A stretch of 55,865 nucleotides of DNA from Pseudomonas tehranensis (GCF_014268615.1 NZ_JABWQV010000012.1:1-55865); one strand, 5' to 3'. Counted from the first letter of the stretch, positions 1-8,942 are shown. Notes: generated from the letters alone by a model not told the origin. Numbers and translations are program-made.

Positions 1-26
1 GGGAGCGAGCCTGCTCGCGATAGCGG
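1..26. repeat. REP element, cut by the window edge
   Basis: The window opens inside the Pseudomonas REP sequence with core gggagcgagcctgctcgcga, whose inner part is a short palindrome. The same core recurs near 12733, 35534, 51091 and 55842. Such elements lie between genes; no coding role is suggested. Confidence 0.8.
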
Positions 27-61
27 TGGTACATCCGCCGCCGATCTGACAAACAAACACC

Positions 62-99
62 AAAAAGCCCAGGACGGCCCACACCGTCCCGGGCTTTTT
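62..99 (-). terminator. Rho-independent terminator of the DUF1993 gene
   Basis: An interrupted inverted repeat runs aaaaagccc-a-ggacgg, a short loop, then ccgtcc-c-gggcttttt. On the minus strand it lies just past the stop of the gene ending at 113 and finishes in a T run. The A run on the other side would let it also work for plus-strand transcripts. Confidence 0.85.
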
Positions 100-112
100 C
101 ATGCTGGCGGGT

Positions 113-622
113 TTAGAACGCGCCCATGTAGTCGCGTTTGCCCACTTCTACGCCATTGTGGCGCAGCAGCGCGTAGGTGGTGGTGACGTGGAAGAAGAAC
201 TGCGGCAGACCATAGGTCAGCAGGTAGTTCTGGCCGGTGAAGCGTTTTTCCTTCGGCGTGCCCGGACGGGTGACGATCTCGATGCCTTCCTTGCCATCGA
301 TCTGCTCGGGGCTGATACCGTCGATGAACGCCAATACCTTGGCGATCAAGGCTTGCAGTTCGGCAAAGGTGGTTTCGCTGTCGTCATATTTCGGCACTTC
401 AAGCTCGGCCAGGCGCGCAGATACGCCTTTGGCAAAATCCACCGCGATCTGCACCTGGCGTACCAGCGGGAACATGTCCGGGTACAGGCGAGCTTGCAGG
501 AACGCGTTCGGGTCGATGTTTTTCGCAGTGGCGTGGGCTTCAGCCTTGTTCAGGACATCACTCAGGGCGTTGAGCATCTGCTTGAAAACCGGGATGGAAG
601 CGGCGTACAGGGAAATAGTCAT
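113..622 (-). CDS. DUF1993 family protein
   Basis: The 169-residue protein begins MTISLYAASIPVFKQMLNAL and matches the DUF1993 family in length and pattern. Family hallmarks I recognise are the N-terminal helix with the VFKQML segment, the central region around ARLYPDMFPL, and the C-terminal part GQNYLLTYGLPQFFFHVTTTYALLRHNGVEVGK. The family is predicted to be all-helical and resembles DinB-like four-helix bundles; its biochemical function is unknown. There is no signal peptide or membrane segment, so it is probably cytoplasmic. It stands alone, with a terminator downstream and the divergent yceH-like gene upstream. The family call is firm; no function is offered. Confidence 0.88.
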   Translation of the reverse strand: MTISLYAASIPVFKQMLNALSDVLNKAEAHATAKNIDPNAFLQARLYPDMFPLVRQVQIAVDFAKGVSARLAELEVPKYDDSETTFAELQALIAKVLAFIDGISPEQIDGKEGIEIVTRPGTPKEKRFTGQNYLLTYGLPQFFFHVTTTYALLRHNGVEVGKRDYMGAF

Positions 623-752
623 GGCGATCTCATGCAGGTGGCAGGAAAGGACAAATCAAACGGGTGCGATTATAGCCACGCCTTATTGCACAGCTTGTCT
701 TTTATTGCGCAAGGATTAGGCTAGGCGGCTTCCACAGCAGAGGGAACGCGCG

Positions 753-1400
753 ATGAGTATCGAAGAACAAAGCCCGGCCGAAGAACCGCGGCTCAACAGC
801 ACGGAAATCCGCATTCTCGGCGCGCTGGTCGAAAAGCAGGCCACCAACCCTGAGACCTACCCGCTGACGCTCAACGCCCTGGTGCTGGCCTGCAACCAGA
901 AGACCAGCCGTGAGCCGGTCATGAACCTCAACCCGGGCCAGGTCGGCCAGAGCCTGCGTGCACTGGAAGGTCGCGGCTTTACCAAACTGGTGATGGGCAG
1001 CCGCGCCGACCGCTGGGAGCATCGGGTCGACAAGGCCCTGGAGCTGGTGCCGGCCCAAGTGATTCTGATGGGGTTGCTGTTCTTGCGCGGCCCGCAGACA
1101 GTCAATGAACTGCTGACCCGTAGCGGTCGGATGCACGATTTCGAAGACACTGAACAGGTGGTGCATCAGCTTGAACGGCTGATTGCCCGTGGCTTGGCGC
1201 TGTTGGTGCCGCGCCAGCCCGGCCAGCGGGAAGACCGCTACATACACGCCATGGGCGACCCGGCGGATATCGAAGCGATCCTCGCCGCCCGCCAGCATCC
1301 CGTGGAGCGTGGTGCCGGCAGCGGCGTGTCACTGGAGCGCATCGAAGAGCTCGAAGCGCGGATCGCCGCACTGGAGGAGCGTCTGGCCAGGCTGGAATAG
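753..1400 (+). CDS. YceH family (DUF480) protein
   Basis: The 215-residue protein is recognisable as YceH/DUF480 from [28 protein letters not shown] near the N-terminus, the following [12 protein letters not shown] segment, and the middle block RADRWEHRV. The family folds as two winged-helix domains and is sometimes linked to DNA binding, but its role is not established. The C-terminal 30 residues ([22 protein letters not shown]) form a short heptad-like coiled coil, suggesting oligomerisation. An SD-like gagggaa lies about 8 bases before the ATG. The gene is monocistronic, followed by a REP-like fragment and then the convergent shikimate dehydrogenase-like gene. Confidence 0.9.
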   Translation: MSIEEQSPAEEPRLNSTEIRILGALVEKQATNPETYPLTLNALVLACNQKTSREPVMNLNPGQVGQSLRALEGRGFTKLVMGSRADRWEHRVDKALELVPAQVILMGLLFLRGPQTVNELLTRSGRMHDFEDTEQVVHQLERLIARGLALLVPRQPGQREDRYIHAMGDPADIEAILAARQHPVERGAGSGVSLERIEELEARIAALEERLARLE

Positions 1401-1402
1401 CC

Positions 1403-1440
1403 GTGTAGGAGCTGTCGAGTGCCGCGAGGCTGCGATCTTG
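1403..1440. repeat. Dispersed Pseudomonas intergenic repeat fragment
   Basis: The stretch containing gtaggagctgtcgagtgc, then cgaggctgcgatctt, matches a common Pseudomonas intergenic repeat that normally occurs as an inverted pair. A weak partner (aaagatcgct) lies near 1480 at the end of the convergent gene. It differs from the gggagcgagcctgctcgcga class seen elsewhere here. Confidence 0.6.
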
Positions 1441-1486
1441 TTCCAGACAATTGAGTCGAGAGCGAAAGATCAAACTCCAAAGATCG

Positions 1487-2308
1487 CTACGCAGCCCGGG
1501 CGAACGCCACGGCCTTCTTGAATTGTTCCGCGCTGGGCCGCACGCCGGTGTACAGGACAAACTGCTCCAGGGCCTGGATCGCAATCACTTCGAGCCCGGT
1601 GATGACCCGTTTGCCCTCAGCCTGGGCGCGCACGATCAGCGGTGTTTGCGACGGGATCGCCACCACATCGAACACCATCTCGGCGGCTGCGATGGTGTCG
1701 GGCTCGAACGCCAGTTGATCGGCTTCCGGGCCACCGGTCATGCCGATCGGCGTGACGTTGATCAGCATCTGCGGTCGTCGCTGCCCCAGTTCAGCCTGCC
1801 ACTCGTACCCCAGGGAGCCGGCCAAGGCTCGCCCGGCGGTTTCGTTGCGGGCAACGATCAAACCGTTTTTATAGCCGCCGTCGCGCAAAGCGCTGGCCAC
1901 CGCCTTGGCCATGCCGCCGCTGCCGCGCAAGGCAAAGGTCGAGTCCTTGGGCACAGCATGGGTTTTCAACAATTGGGCAATAGCAATGTAGTCGGTGTTG
2001 TAAGCCTTTAAATGACCATTGGTGTTGACGATGGTGTTGATGGACTGGATCGCCGCAGCAGAGGGATCCAGCTCATCGACCAGGGCAATGCAGGCCTCCT
2101 TGAATGGCATCGACACCCCGCACCCACGGATGCCCAAGGCCCGAATACCGCCGATGGCACCGGGCAGGTCCTGGCTGCTGAATGCCTTGTAGTAGAAATT
2201 CAGCCCCAGTTGCTCATACAAGTGATTGTGAAAGCGCAGGCCGAAATTCCCGGGGCGGCCCGATAGCGACATGCAAAGCTGGGTGTCTTTGTCGGGATTG
2301 ATCTGCAT
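1487..2308 (-). CDS. Shikimate 5-dehydrogenase-like protein
   Basis: The 273-residue protein has the two-domain shikimate dehydrogenase layout. The N-terminal substrate-binding part includes IRGCGVSMPFKEACI (catalytic Lys in the MPFK motif) and the SINTIVN and YNTDYIA segments. A nucleotide-binding domain follows from about residue 125. In that domain the usual GAGG loop reads LRGSGGMAKAV, still a plausible dinucleotide loop. The family reduces 3-dehydroshikimate to shikimate with NADPH, or acts on quinate. Lone copies like this in pseudomonads are often a second, non-canonical AroE paralogue, so I do not assign the aroE symbol. An aaggag SD precedes the ATG. The gene is alone and convergent with the yceH-like gene. 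Confidence 0.82.
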   Translation of the reverse strand: MQINPDKDTQLCMSLSGRPGNFGLRFHNHLYEQLGLNFYYKAFSSQDLPGAIGGIRALGIRGCGVSMPFKEACIALVDELDPSAAAIQSINTIVNTNGHLKAYNTDYIAIAQLLKTHAVPKDSTFALRGSGGMAKAVASALRDGGYKNGLIVARNETAGRALAGSLGYEWQAELGQRRPQMLINVTPIGMTGGPEADQLAFEPDTIAAAEMVFDVVAIPSQTPLIVRAQAEGKRVITGLEVIAIQALEQFVLYTGVRPSAEQFKKAVAFARAA

Positions 2309-2469
2309 GCGTGACTCCTTCTCGTAAATAAACCGCTACAGACCTTACACAATATTTACCCAACGGCGCGGCAAATTCTGGAAAAATCGCTGTCAGAGCA
2401 AGTATCCCCGCGGCCCTCATTCGGGTCTGTTGCAGACCACAGGCGCCGGGGCCAAAACGAGGAATCGTT

Positions 2470-2820
2470 ATGAACCGTCAACTCCCCATCATCGCCCTGC
2501 TCGTGGGGGCACTCGCGGTCACCGGCCAGGCATCCGCCCATGGTCGAGGTGGTTGGGAGGGGCCCGCCGTGTTTGGTGCAATCGTTGGTTCGGCCATCGT
2601 CGGCTCAGCGATCATCAACCGTGATCGTCCGGTTTACGTGCAGCAACCGGTGTACGTCCAGCCACAGCCGGTTTATGTGCAGCAGCCACCACCGGTCTAC
2701 TACCAGCCACAGCCGGTCTACATCGAGCGCCCTGTCTACTATCGCCCGGCGCCGGTGTATTACGGGCCACCACGGGGCTATTACTACGGCCCACCGCGCG
2801 GTCATTACGGGCGCTGGTAG
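2470..2820 (+). CDS. Secreted Tyr/Pro/Gln-rich repeat protein, unknown function
   Basis: The 116-residue protein starts with a signal peptide (MNRQLPIIALLVGALAVTGQ, cleavage likely after ASA at residue 23). A short Gly/Ala/Ile hydrophobic segment (AVFGAIVGSAIVGSAII) follows. From about residue 54 to the end it consists of degenerate PVYV-Q-QP/PVYY repeats and a GPPRGYYYGPPRGHYGRW tail. The composition suggests an extracytoplasmic, low-complexity, possibly surface-adhesive or envelope protein. Similar small repeat proteins are common in Pseudomonas, but I know of no function. An SD-like gagga lies about 8 bases before the ATG. The gene is monocistronic with a strong terminator 10 bases after the stop. 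Confidence 0.85.
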   Translation: MNRQLPIIALLVGALAVTGQASAHGRGGWEGPAVFGAIVGSAIVGSAIINRDRPVYVQQPVYVQPQPVYVQQPPPVYYQPQPVYIERPVYYRPAPVYYGPPRGYYYGPPRGHYGRW

Positions 2821-2830
2821 TCAGTAAACG

Positions 2831-2866
2831 AAAGGCCTGTGATCGAGGATCACAGGCCTTTCTTTC
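2831..2866 (+). terminator. Rho-independent terminator
   Basis: A perfect 14-bp stem (aaaggcctgtgatc / gatcacaggccttt) with a 3-base loop is followed by ctttc. It ends the 116-residue repeat protein gene. The A-rich 5' arm lets it also serve the permease gene converging from the other side. Confidence 0.9.
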
Positions 2867-2912
2867 AAGAGACATAAAGCCGAGCAAGCGCCGTCACCAC
2901 GGGTTTTATCGG

Positions 2913-4433
2913 CTAGACGTGCTCGCTGCTTTTGAGTCGTACCGGGCCATGCTCTACCGGTGCATGGGCTGCCTCCGCCACCACCGGAATCTCGTTGCCA
3001 TCGCAGTCGTGCAGCTTGCCGTCACTGAAGTAGTCGCCTTCGCGCAGCGCCGCCAGGTCCTGATAACGCAACACCCGCTCGGTACCGGCGGCGAATACGG
3101 ACTGCTGATCCGAGTTGCCCCGGGTGAAGTGATTGAAGGCCAGGTTCAGCACGATGGCCATGATCGCCGAAGAGCTGATGCCCGAATGGAAGATCGTCGC
3201 AAACCAGCTCGGGAAATGATCGTAGAAATTCGGCGCGGCGATGGGAATCATGCCGAAACCGATAGAGGTGGCGACGATGATCAGGTTGACGTTGTTGCGG
3301 TAGTCGACTTTTGACAGCGTCCGGATGCCGCTGGCCGCCACGGTGCCGAACAGCACGATACCGGCACCGCCCAGCACCGAGGTCGGCACCGCCGCGATCA
3401 CTCGGCCCATGAACGGCAGCAGGCCGAGTACCACCAGAAAGATCCCGCCAGTTGCCACCACGAAACGGCTCTTGATCCCCGTCACCGCCACCAGCCCGAC
3501 ATTCTGGGCAAAGGCGCTCTGGGTGAAGGAGCCAAAGATCGGCGCGATCATGCTCGACAGCATGTCGGCCCGCAGGCCATTGCCCAGACGCCTGGAGTCG
3601 ACTTTGGTGTCGATGATCTCGCCGACCGCGAGGATATCGGCGGACGTTTCCACCAATGTCACCATGATCACGATGCACATTGACAGAATGGCCGCGACAT
3701 GAAAAGTCGGCATGCCGAAGTGGAAGGGTGTGGGGAAGCCGAACATAGGGCCTTGGCTGACGGATGAGAAGTCCGCCATGCCCAGGAATACGGCAATGAC
3801 TGTGCCAATGACCATTGCCAGCAGAATCGACAGCCGCGAGATCGTCGCGCTGCCCATTTTGCTCAGCAGCAGCACCAGAACCAGGGTGACGGCGGCCAAA
3901 CCGATATTGGCCATACTGCCGAAATCGGCGGCGTGGCTATTGCCACCCATGGCCCAGCGCGCCGCGACCGGCATCAAGGTCAAGCCAATGGTGGTGATGA
4001 CGATGCCGGTGACCAACGGTGGAAAGAACCGGGTGATTCGCGAGAATACCGGGGTAATCAGCAAGCCGATCAAGGACGCGGCGATCACCGCTCCGAGGAT
4101 GGCCTGGAATCCCCCTTCTCCGCCGCTGCCGACGATCGCCACCATGGTCGCGACCCCGGAAAACGAAACGCCCTGCACGAGGGGTAACTGGCAGCCAAAA
4201 AATGGCAGGCCAAGGGTTTGCAACAATGTTGCCAGCCCTCCCGCAAACAATGACGCCGCGATCAACAGGCCGATGTCCGCCGGTGACAAGCCGGCGGCCT
4301 GACCGATGATCAATGGCACAGCGACGATGCCACCGTACATGGTCAACACATGTTGCAGGCCGTAAGCCATATTCGCGCCGACGCCAAGGTTTTCGTCCTC
4401 GGGCCGTGGGAGTGAAACATGGGGCGTTTTCAT
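2913..4433 (-). CDS. Nucleobase:cation symporter-2 (NCS2) purine permease
   Basis: The 506-residue protein is an inner-membrane permease of the NCS2 (xanthine/uracil/urate) family with about 12-14 hydrophobic segments. Recognisable landmarks are YGLQHVLTMYGGIVAVPLIIG in the first helix, the re-entrant region LPLVQGVSFSG, and the family signature QNVGLVAVTGIKSR, which sits near residue 320. Members import purines by proton symport. The pattern fits the xanthine/urate branch better than the uracil branch, but exact substrate cannot be read from sequence. The C-terminal 60 residues are a hydrophilic tail (FAAGTERVLRYQDLAALREGDYFSDG). The gene has its own promoter region containing two perfect palindromes, annotated separately, consistent with repressor control. 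Confidence 0.9.
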   Translation of the reverse strand: MKTPHVSLPRPEDENLGVGANMAYGLQHVLTMYGGIVAVPLIIGQAAGLSPADIGLLIAASLFAGGLATLLQTLGLPFFGCQLPLVQGVSFSGVATMVAIVGSGGEGGFQAILGAVIAASLIGLLITPVFSRITRFFPPLVTGIVITTIGLTLMPVAARWAMGGNSHAADFGSMANIGLAAVTLVLVLLLSKMGSATISRLSILLAMVIGTVIAVFLGMADFSSVSQGPMFGFPTPFHFGMPTFHVAAILSMCIVIMVTLVETSADILAVGEIIDTKVDSRRLGNGLRADMLSSMIAPIFGSFTQSAFAQNVGLVAVTGIKSRFVVATGGIFLVVLGLLPFMGRVIAAVPTSVLGGAGIVLFGTVAASGIRTLSKVDYRNNVNLIIVATSIGFGMIPIAAPNFYDHFPSWFATIFHSGISSSAIMAIVLNLAFNHFTRGNSDQQSVFAAGTERVLRYQDLAALREGDYFSDGKLHDCDGNEIPVVAEAAHAPVEHGPVRLKSSEHV

Positions 4434-4460
4434 GGTTCGGGAGTTCCCTGTTTTTTGTTA

Positions 4461-4526
4461 TGCGCACACTGTATTCAAAACTCAGGACATATGTCCATAG
4501 AGTTGTATACAACTTATTGCGCACAC
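4461..4526. promoter_or_regulatory. Two palindromes between tgcgcacac repeats, upstream of the permease gene
   Basis: The stretch contains the perfect 12-bp palindrome ggacatatgtcc (4485-4496) and the perfect 14-bp palindrome agttgtatacaact (4501-4514). Both lie between two direct copies of tgcgcacac (4461-4469 and 4518-4526). It is 30-90 bases upstream of the NCS2 permease start. The ttgtatacaa core resembles operators of GntR-type repressors, which often control purine uptake. Which regulator binds is inference. Confidence 0.55.
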
Positions 4527-4571
4527 CCGTCCTCTCCCGCGCCGCTTTCCGCCCCCTGCTTCCTGGTTTCG

Positions 4572-5390
4572 TTACAGCAGCCCGACCACTGCGGGCCGTA
4601 AAAGCTCACGGGGCGGTACGCGCAGACCAAACTCGTTTTCCAGCAGGTCGATCAGTTCGTCGGCGTCGGTGATTGTCCGGCGCTCGCTCTGCTCGCCTAT
4701 CCGGTGCAAGGCATAGCTGTTGCCGTTGAGGGTCTTGCGCAATCCATCGCCAGTGCGGGCCACCATCAACCGGCCCATGAACGGCGACTCGGGGTGGTTG
4801 CTGACATACCAATTGCCGACGGTGTAGTCGATGTCTTCCTGGCGCTGCAGATCGAACAGGTACATCGGCCGCCATTCGTCGGCCACGCAGGCACGGAGCA
4901 GATAACCGTCTGGGTGAGCCTCGATACGATAGGGTTCGTGGGGAGTGGCCTGGGTATCACGACTGTCCAGCAGCAGCGGCGCGGTCGGCACCATGCCGCC
5001 GAAGCCGACATCGGTGGTGTAACGCACCCCGTCAAGCGTCACCAGGCTGAGGCGGTGGGTGCGGGCCGGCCAGGCACCTTCAGGGGCATTCATCACCACC
5101 CGCCCGGTGATGCCTCGGGCTTCGAAGCCCAGTTCCAACAACAGCGCCAGGAACAACTGATTGAGCTCATAGCAGTAGCCGCCACGGCCTTGCTCGAAGA
5201 CTTTTCGCTCCACTGATTCGAGGTCAATGGGCACGGGTTGGCCCAGCAGCGTCGAAAGGGTTTCAAAGGGGAACTCGGCGGTGTGGCGTCGTTGAAGCTG
5301 GCGCAAGGTTTCAAGCGTCGGGGCTGGCGGGGTGTCGAAGCCCAGGCGTTGCAGATAACGGCCCGAATCGTTCAGTCGGGTTTGGCTCAT
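4572..5390 (-). CDS. Arylamine N-acetyltransferase
   Basis: The 272-residue protein has the full family length and the catalytic Cys-His-Asp triad. Cys73 lies in GRGGYCYELN, His112 in ARTHRLSLV and Asp127 in TTDVGFGGM. The N-terminal segment LQRRHTAEFPFETL also matches. The enzyme transfers acetyl from acetyl-CoA to arylamines, hydrazines or hydroxylamines and is cytoplasmic. It is a single gene running in the same direction as the permease downstream of it, with about 140 bases between that hold the permease's regulatory palindromes. Nothing nearby points to a particular substrate. Confidence 0.93.
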   Translation of the reverse strand: MSQTRLNDSGRYLQRLGFDTPPAPTLETLRQLQRRHTAEFPFETLSTLLGQPVPIDLESVERKVFEQGRGGYCYELNQLFLALLLELGFEARGITGRVVMNAPEGAWPARTHRLSLVTLDGVRYTTDVGFGGMVPTAPLLLDSRDTQATPHEPYRIEAHPDGYLLRACVADEWRPMYLFDLQRQEDIDYTVGNWYVSNHPESPFMGRLMVARTGDGLRKTLNGNSYALHRIGEQSERRTITDADELIDLLENEFGLRVPPRELLRPAVVGLL

Positions 5391-5501
5391 GAGGATGTCC
5401 TTTCCTGTCCAGTGCAGGGCTTACAAAAAGCACGCTGCTGGGATGCAGATATAAGGCATTCCCCTTTGCGAGACAATAACTGGCCAGGAGAACTCGCTCC
5501 C

Positions 5502-6296
5502 TCACCGACGTTTTCGCGAAGCGAGCCGGATCCAGGTGGGAGCATGGTCGCTGGGATGTGGTTGATTCCTGACCCATGCGTCCACGCCCGCCTCGCTCAG
5601 GTAAGGACTGGCCGCCGGGTTGAGCAGCAGGTGATCGATGCGCAGCCCGGAGTTCTTTTGCCAGTGCTGACGGAAATAATCCCAGAAGGTGTATACCCGC
5701 TCATCCGGGTACAGGTGGCGCAACGAATCGGTCCAACCCTGGTCGAGCAACCTTTGGTAGCACTCGCGGCTTTGCGGTTGCAGCAGTGCATCCTTGAGCC
5801 AGGAACGCGGGTTGTAGATGTCCAGGTCGGTGGGCACCACGTTGTAATCCCCCGCCAGCACCACCGGATGATCGCTGGTCTGCAGCCCTTGAGCATAGGC
5901 GATCAGCCGTTCGAACCAGGCCAGTTTGTAATCGAATTTGGGCCCTGGCTGCGGATTACCGTTAGGCAGATAAAGACAACCCACCAGCACGCCATGCACC
6001 GCTGCCTCCAGATAACGACTGTGGCTGTCATCGCCGCCGCCGGGCAAGCCACGCCGGCTCTCCAGCGGTTGCGCATCACGGGCCAGGATCGCAACGCCAT
6101 TCCAGGACGCCTGGCCGTGCCAGAGCGATCCGTACCCCACCGACTCCAGCTGCGCTGCGGGGAAATCCTTGTCCGCTGCCTTGAGTTCCTGCAAGCAGAC
6201 AATGTCGGGTTTCTCCCGCTCCAGCCACTCCAGCAGATTGGGCAGTCGGGCCCGGATGCCATTGATATTGAAGGTCGCTATGCGCAGTTTTTTCAT
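5502..6296 (-). CDS. xthA: Exodeoxyribonuclease III / AP endonuclease
   Basis: From the ATG at 6296 the 264-residue protein begins MKKLRIATFNINGIRARLP, the typical start of ExoIII-type endonuclease/exonuclease/phosphatase fold enzymes; an in-frame extension to 6359 lacks homology and is rejected. Active-site blocks visible are IVCLQELK (metal-binding Glu), the GDYNVVPTDLDIYNP block (Asp and Asn), RIDHLLLN and HPSDHAP (catalytic Asp-His near the C-terminus). It cleaves at abasic sites and degrades 3' ends in base excision repair. Pseudomonas carries more than one homologue, so xthA is the family symbol, not proof of orthology. The gene lies 69 bases downstream of the GGDEF/EAL gene on the same strand. 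Confidence 0.9.
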   Translation of the reverse strand: MKKLRIATFNINGIRARLPNLLEWLEREKPDIVCLQELKAADKDFPAAQLESVGYGSLWHGQASWNGVAILARDAQPLESRRGLPGGGDDSHSRYLEAAVHGVLVGCLYLPNGNPQPGPKFDYKLAWFERLIAYAQGLQTSDHPVVLAGDYNVVPTDLDIYNPRSWLKDALLQPQSRECYQRLLDQGWTDSLRHLYPDERVYTFWDYFRQHWQKNSGLRIDHLLLNPAASPYLSEAGVDAWVRNQPHPSDHAPTWIRLASRKRR

Positions 6297-6365
6297 CGGG
6301 CCAGAGCTCCAGTTCCAGAACACTAGCTGTGACCGATAAGCCACCGTGGTGGTTGCCACAAACGT

Positions 6366-8942
6366 TCACGAACCGGTTTTCGACAGCGGCCGGCCGCTCT
6401 CGAGCAAATGCGCAAACGCCTGCTTGTCGATCGGCCGACTGAGGAAATAGCCCTGCACTTCGTGGCATTGGTCCGAACCCAGCGAGCCCAGTTGCGCAAG
6501 GGTTTCCACACCTTCAGCCGTGACGGTCAAGCCCATGGCCTTGCCCAGGTTGATGATCGCCTGCACCACCGCGCGATCGTTGCTGCTGTTGCTCATGGAC
6601 GCAATGAAGCGCTTGTCGATCTTGATGCCGTCGAAAGGATAGGTACGCAGATAGCCAAGTGAGGAATAGCCGGTACCAAAATCGTCCATGTTCAAGCGCA
6701 CGCCCAGCTCCTTCAGTGCGTTCATGACCTGGAGGGCACCATCTACATCGTTGAGCATCACGTTTTCGGTGATCTCAAGCTCCAGGCGACTCGCCGGGAA
6801 ACGGGTGTCGATCAGCACCTGACGCACATCTTGCACCACATCGCTGCGCTCAAATTGCGCCGGTGACAGGTTGACCGAAACCATCAGTTCCCCCGGCCAG
6901 GTCAACGCGGTTTCACAGGCCTCGCGCAACACCCAACGCGACAGCGGGACAATCAGCTCGGTCTGCTCAGCCAAGGGAATGAACGCATCGGGGCCCAGCA
7001 AGCCCTGGGTCGGATGCTGCCAGCGAACCAGCGCCTCGACGGCCACGATCTCCCGGCCATCGACTTTGTAGCGCGGCTGGAAATGCAGGACGAATTCGTT
7101 GTTCTTCACGGCCTGACGCAAGTCGCTTTCCAGTTGCCGTCGATGCTGGATTTGATCGTTCATCTGCGAAGCAAAATAGCACCAGGTTTTCTTACCCTCG
7201 GACTTGGCCTGGTACAAGGCGATATCGGCGCAACGGATCAACTCACCCGGTACATAACCCTGGCGGCGGCTGACGGCAATGCCGATGCTGGCGCCGATGT
7301 GCAACGCATGGGTCTCGTAATGGATCGGTTGCTGCAGGCTTTCGATCAGTCGCCCACAGAACCGGTCGATCTCGGTGGTGTTTTCCATCCCGCCGAGCAC
7401 CACCACGAACTCATCGCCCCCCAACCGCGCCACGAGGTCCTGCTCGCGTGTACTGTCGCGCAGACGCTGGGCCACTTCCAGCAGCACCGCGTCGCCGGCC
7501 GGGTGACCGAGTGAATCGTTGATCGGTTTGAAATTGTCCAGATCCACCATCAGCAGCGTCAACGGTGCCGAATGCTCCTTGGCCACCAGCGCATCATCCA
7601 GGTGCCGGGCCAGCTTGTTGCGGTTTGGCAGGCCAGTCAGCGCATCGTGCAGCGACAGATGCTGTACCTGGGCATGGGCGGCCACTTCGTCAGTGATGTC
7701 GCTGGCAGTGCCGCGATAGCCCACCACCTGCGCCTTGTTGTAGATCGGCCGCGCCGACACTCGACAGAAGCGTAATTGCCCGGAATGATCGCGGTAGGAA
7801 CAGCGCAGGTTGCTGGCGTTCTGTTCTTCGGTCAGCTTGCCCAGCCACAAGGCGATCGGGGTCGTATCGCAATACAACAGCTGTTCGATATCCTGACCCA
7901 GCCATTGCTGATCGGAGAACCCGGTGACCGTGTTGAAACGTCCCGACAGATAGGTGATGTGCTGCCGGTCGTCAATTTCCCAGATCCAGTCGGAAGCGGC
8001 CTCGGCCACCGCCCGAAAACGTTCTTCGCTGGCTTCAAGGGCCTGGGTCGACATTTCCAGGCTGTCGTAGCTGGCATCCACATGCCGCGCGGTGCGCATG
8101 GCGTATCGAAAAAAGTAAGCAGTCAACAGCGCCAGAATCAACAGCGCGCCGCCCAGTGGCGGTATCAGCGACCAGAGCAATTGCTGGCCCGGCCGCTCCA
8201 GCCGGGACACCAGGCTGTAACCGGTACTGTCCAGCGGCACGGCTGGCTGACCGGCTTGCAGCGCCGTGTCTTGCTTGAGCGTCAGGTCGGTCAGTCCGTA
8301 ACTTTTACCCAGTTTGCGGAGCTTGACCGGCGTCAGTTGGTCGACGAACAGCAGGACCGATGTCCCCTTGGATTCGACCTGGGGGCGCTCGTCATTGGGC
8401 AGGATCACCGACGCGGTGACGATGGCGGGCCAGCCTTCGAACAGCGTGTAACGAACCGTGGACACGGTCAGATCGGGTTGCTTCTGAAGCTGCGCCACCA
8501 GATCGGCCAGGGGCAGATTCATGTAAGCCGCCGCATCCCTCTGGACATTCTGCCCGCGTACCACCGCGTACTTGGTGCGTTCCCGGTCAATGACAAACAC
8601 GCCCTCGTATTCATCGTTGGTGAAGAGCGTCTTGCCCATATTCTGTTCGGTGTAGGCCCATTGCACATCGACCTCACCGTTGAGGTGCTCATAGGCCGTG
8701 GTCCAGTAGGTATAACTGGCAATGTAGTTCTTCGAGGCAGTGATACGGTTCTGGAGGGCCCGCTCCGTATAGAAATGGGTCTTGCGCGCATCCTGCGCGT
8801 CCAGTTCATGGGCGATATTGAACAGCGCGGCAACGGCCACCAGCACGCCCAGGACAAACAAGCCGGCGACGGCCAGCACCAGGCGACGGGTGATGGGGGT
8901 GTGACGCGTAGTATGTGCAGGGGTATCGGCAGCGGTATCCAT
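6366..8942 (-). CDS. Membrane GGDEF-EAL protein with CHASE4-like and PAS sensors
   Basis: This 858-residue c-di-GMP enzyme has a membrane helix at about 20-42, a periplasmic region of about 210 residues that looks like CHASE4, and a second helix at about 258-280. A PAS domain covers about 305-420. The GGDEF domain has intact LGGDEF at 507-512 and an RxxD inhibitory site (REQD, 499-502). The EAL domain has intact EALVRW at 636 and DDFGTGYSS. Both catalytic motifs look complete, so it may synthesise and degrade c-di-GMP, with periplasmic and cytoplasmic inputs choosing the balance. A good SD (aggagcaggt) precedes the ATG. It is the first of three GGDEF genes within 10 kb. Confidence 0.93.
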   Translation of the reverse strand: MDTAADTPAHTTRHTPITRRLVLAVAGLFVLGVLVAVAALFNIAHELDAQDARKTHFYTERALQNRITASKNYIASYTYWTTAYEHLNGEVDVQWAYTEQNMGKTLFTNDEYEGVFVIDRERTKYAVVRGQNVQRDAAAYMNLPLADLVAQLQKQPDLTVSTVRYTLFEGWPAIVTASVILPNDERPQVESKGTSVLLFVDQLTPVKLRKLGKSYGLTDLTLKQDTALQAGQPAVPLDSTGYSLVSRLERPGQQLLWSLIPPLGGALLILALLTAYFFRYAMRTARHVDASYDSLEMSTQALEASEERFRAVAEAASDWIWEIDDRQHITYLSGRFNTVTGFSDQQWLGQDIEQLLYCDTTPIALWLGKLTEEQNASNLRCSYRDHSGQLRFCRVSARPIYNKAQVVGYRGTASDITDEVAAHAQVQHLSLHDALTGLPNRNKLARHLDDALVAKEHSAPLTLLMVDLDNFKPINDSLGHPAGDAVLLEVAQRLRDSTREQDLVARLGGDEFVVVLGGMENTTEIDRFCGRLIESLQQPIHYETHALHIGASIGIAVSRRQGYVPGELIRCADIALYQAKSEGKKTWCYFASQMNDQIQHRRQLESDLRQAVKNNEFVLHFQPRYKVDGREIVAVEALVRWQHPTQGLLGPDAFIPLAEQTELIVPLSRWVLREACETALTWPGELMVSVNLSPAQFERSDVVQDVRQVLIDTRFPASRLELEITENVMLNDVDGALQVMNALKELGVRLNMDDFGTGYSSLGYLRTYPFDGIKIDKRFIASMSNSSNDRAVVQAIINLGKAMGLTVTAEGVETLAQLGSLGSDQCHEVQGYFLSRPIDKQAFAHLLESGRPLSKTGS

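Noticed and set aside
2620..2800. Short DNA repeats as a possible CRISPR array
   Set aside because: The repeats are in frame, uneven in length and encode PVYV-type protein repeats. There are no unique spacers of constant length and no cas genes.
5238..6326. Plus-strand open frame of 362 codons over the N-acetyltransferase and exonuclease genes
   Set aside because: It overlaps two convincing minus-strand genes and shows no domain or SD.
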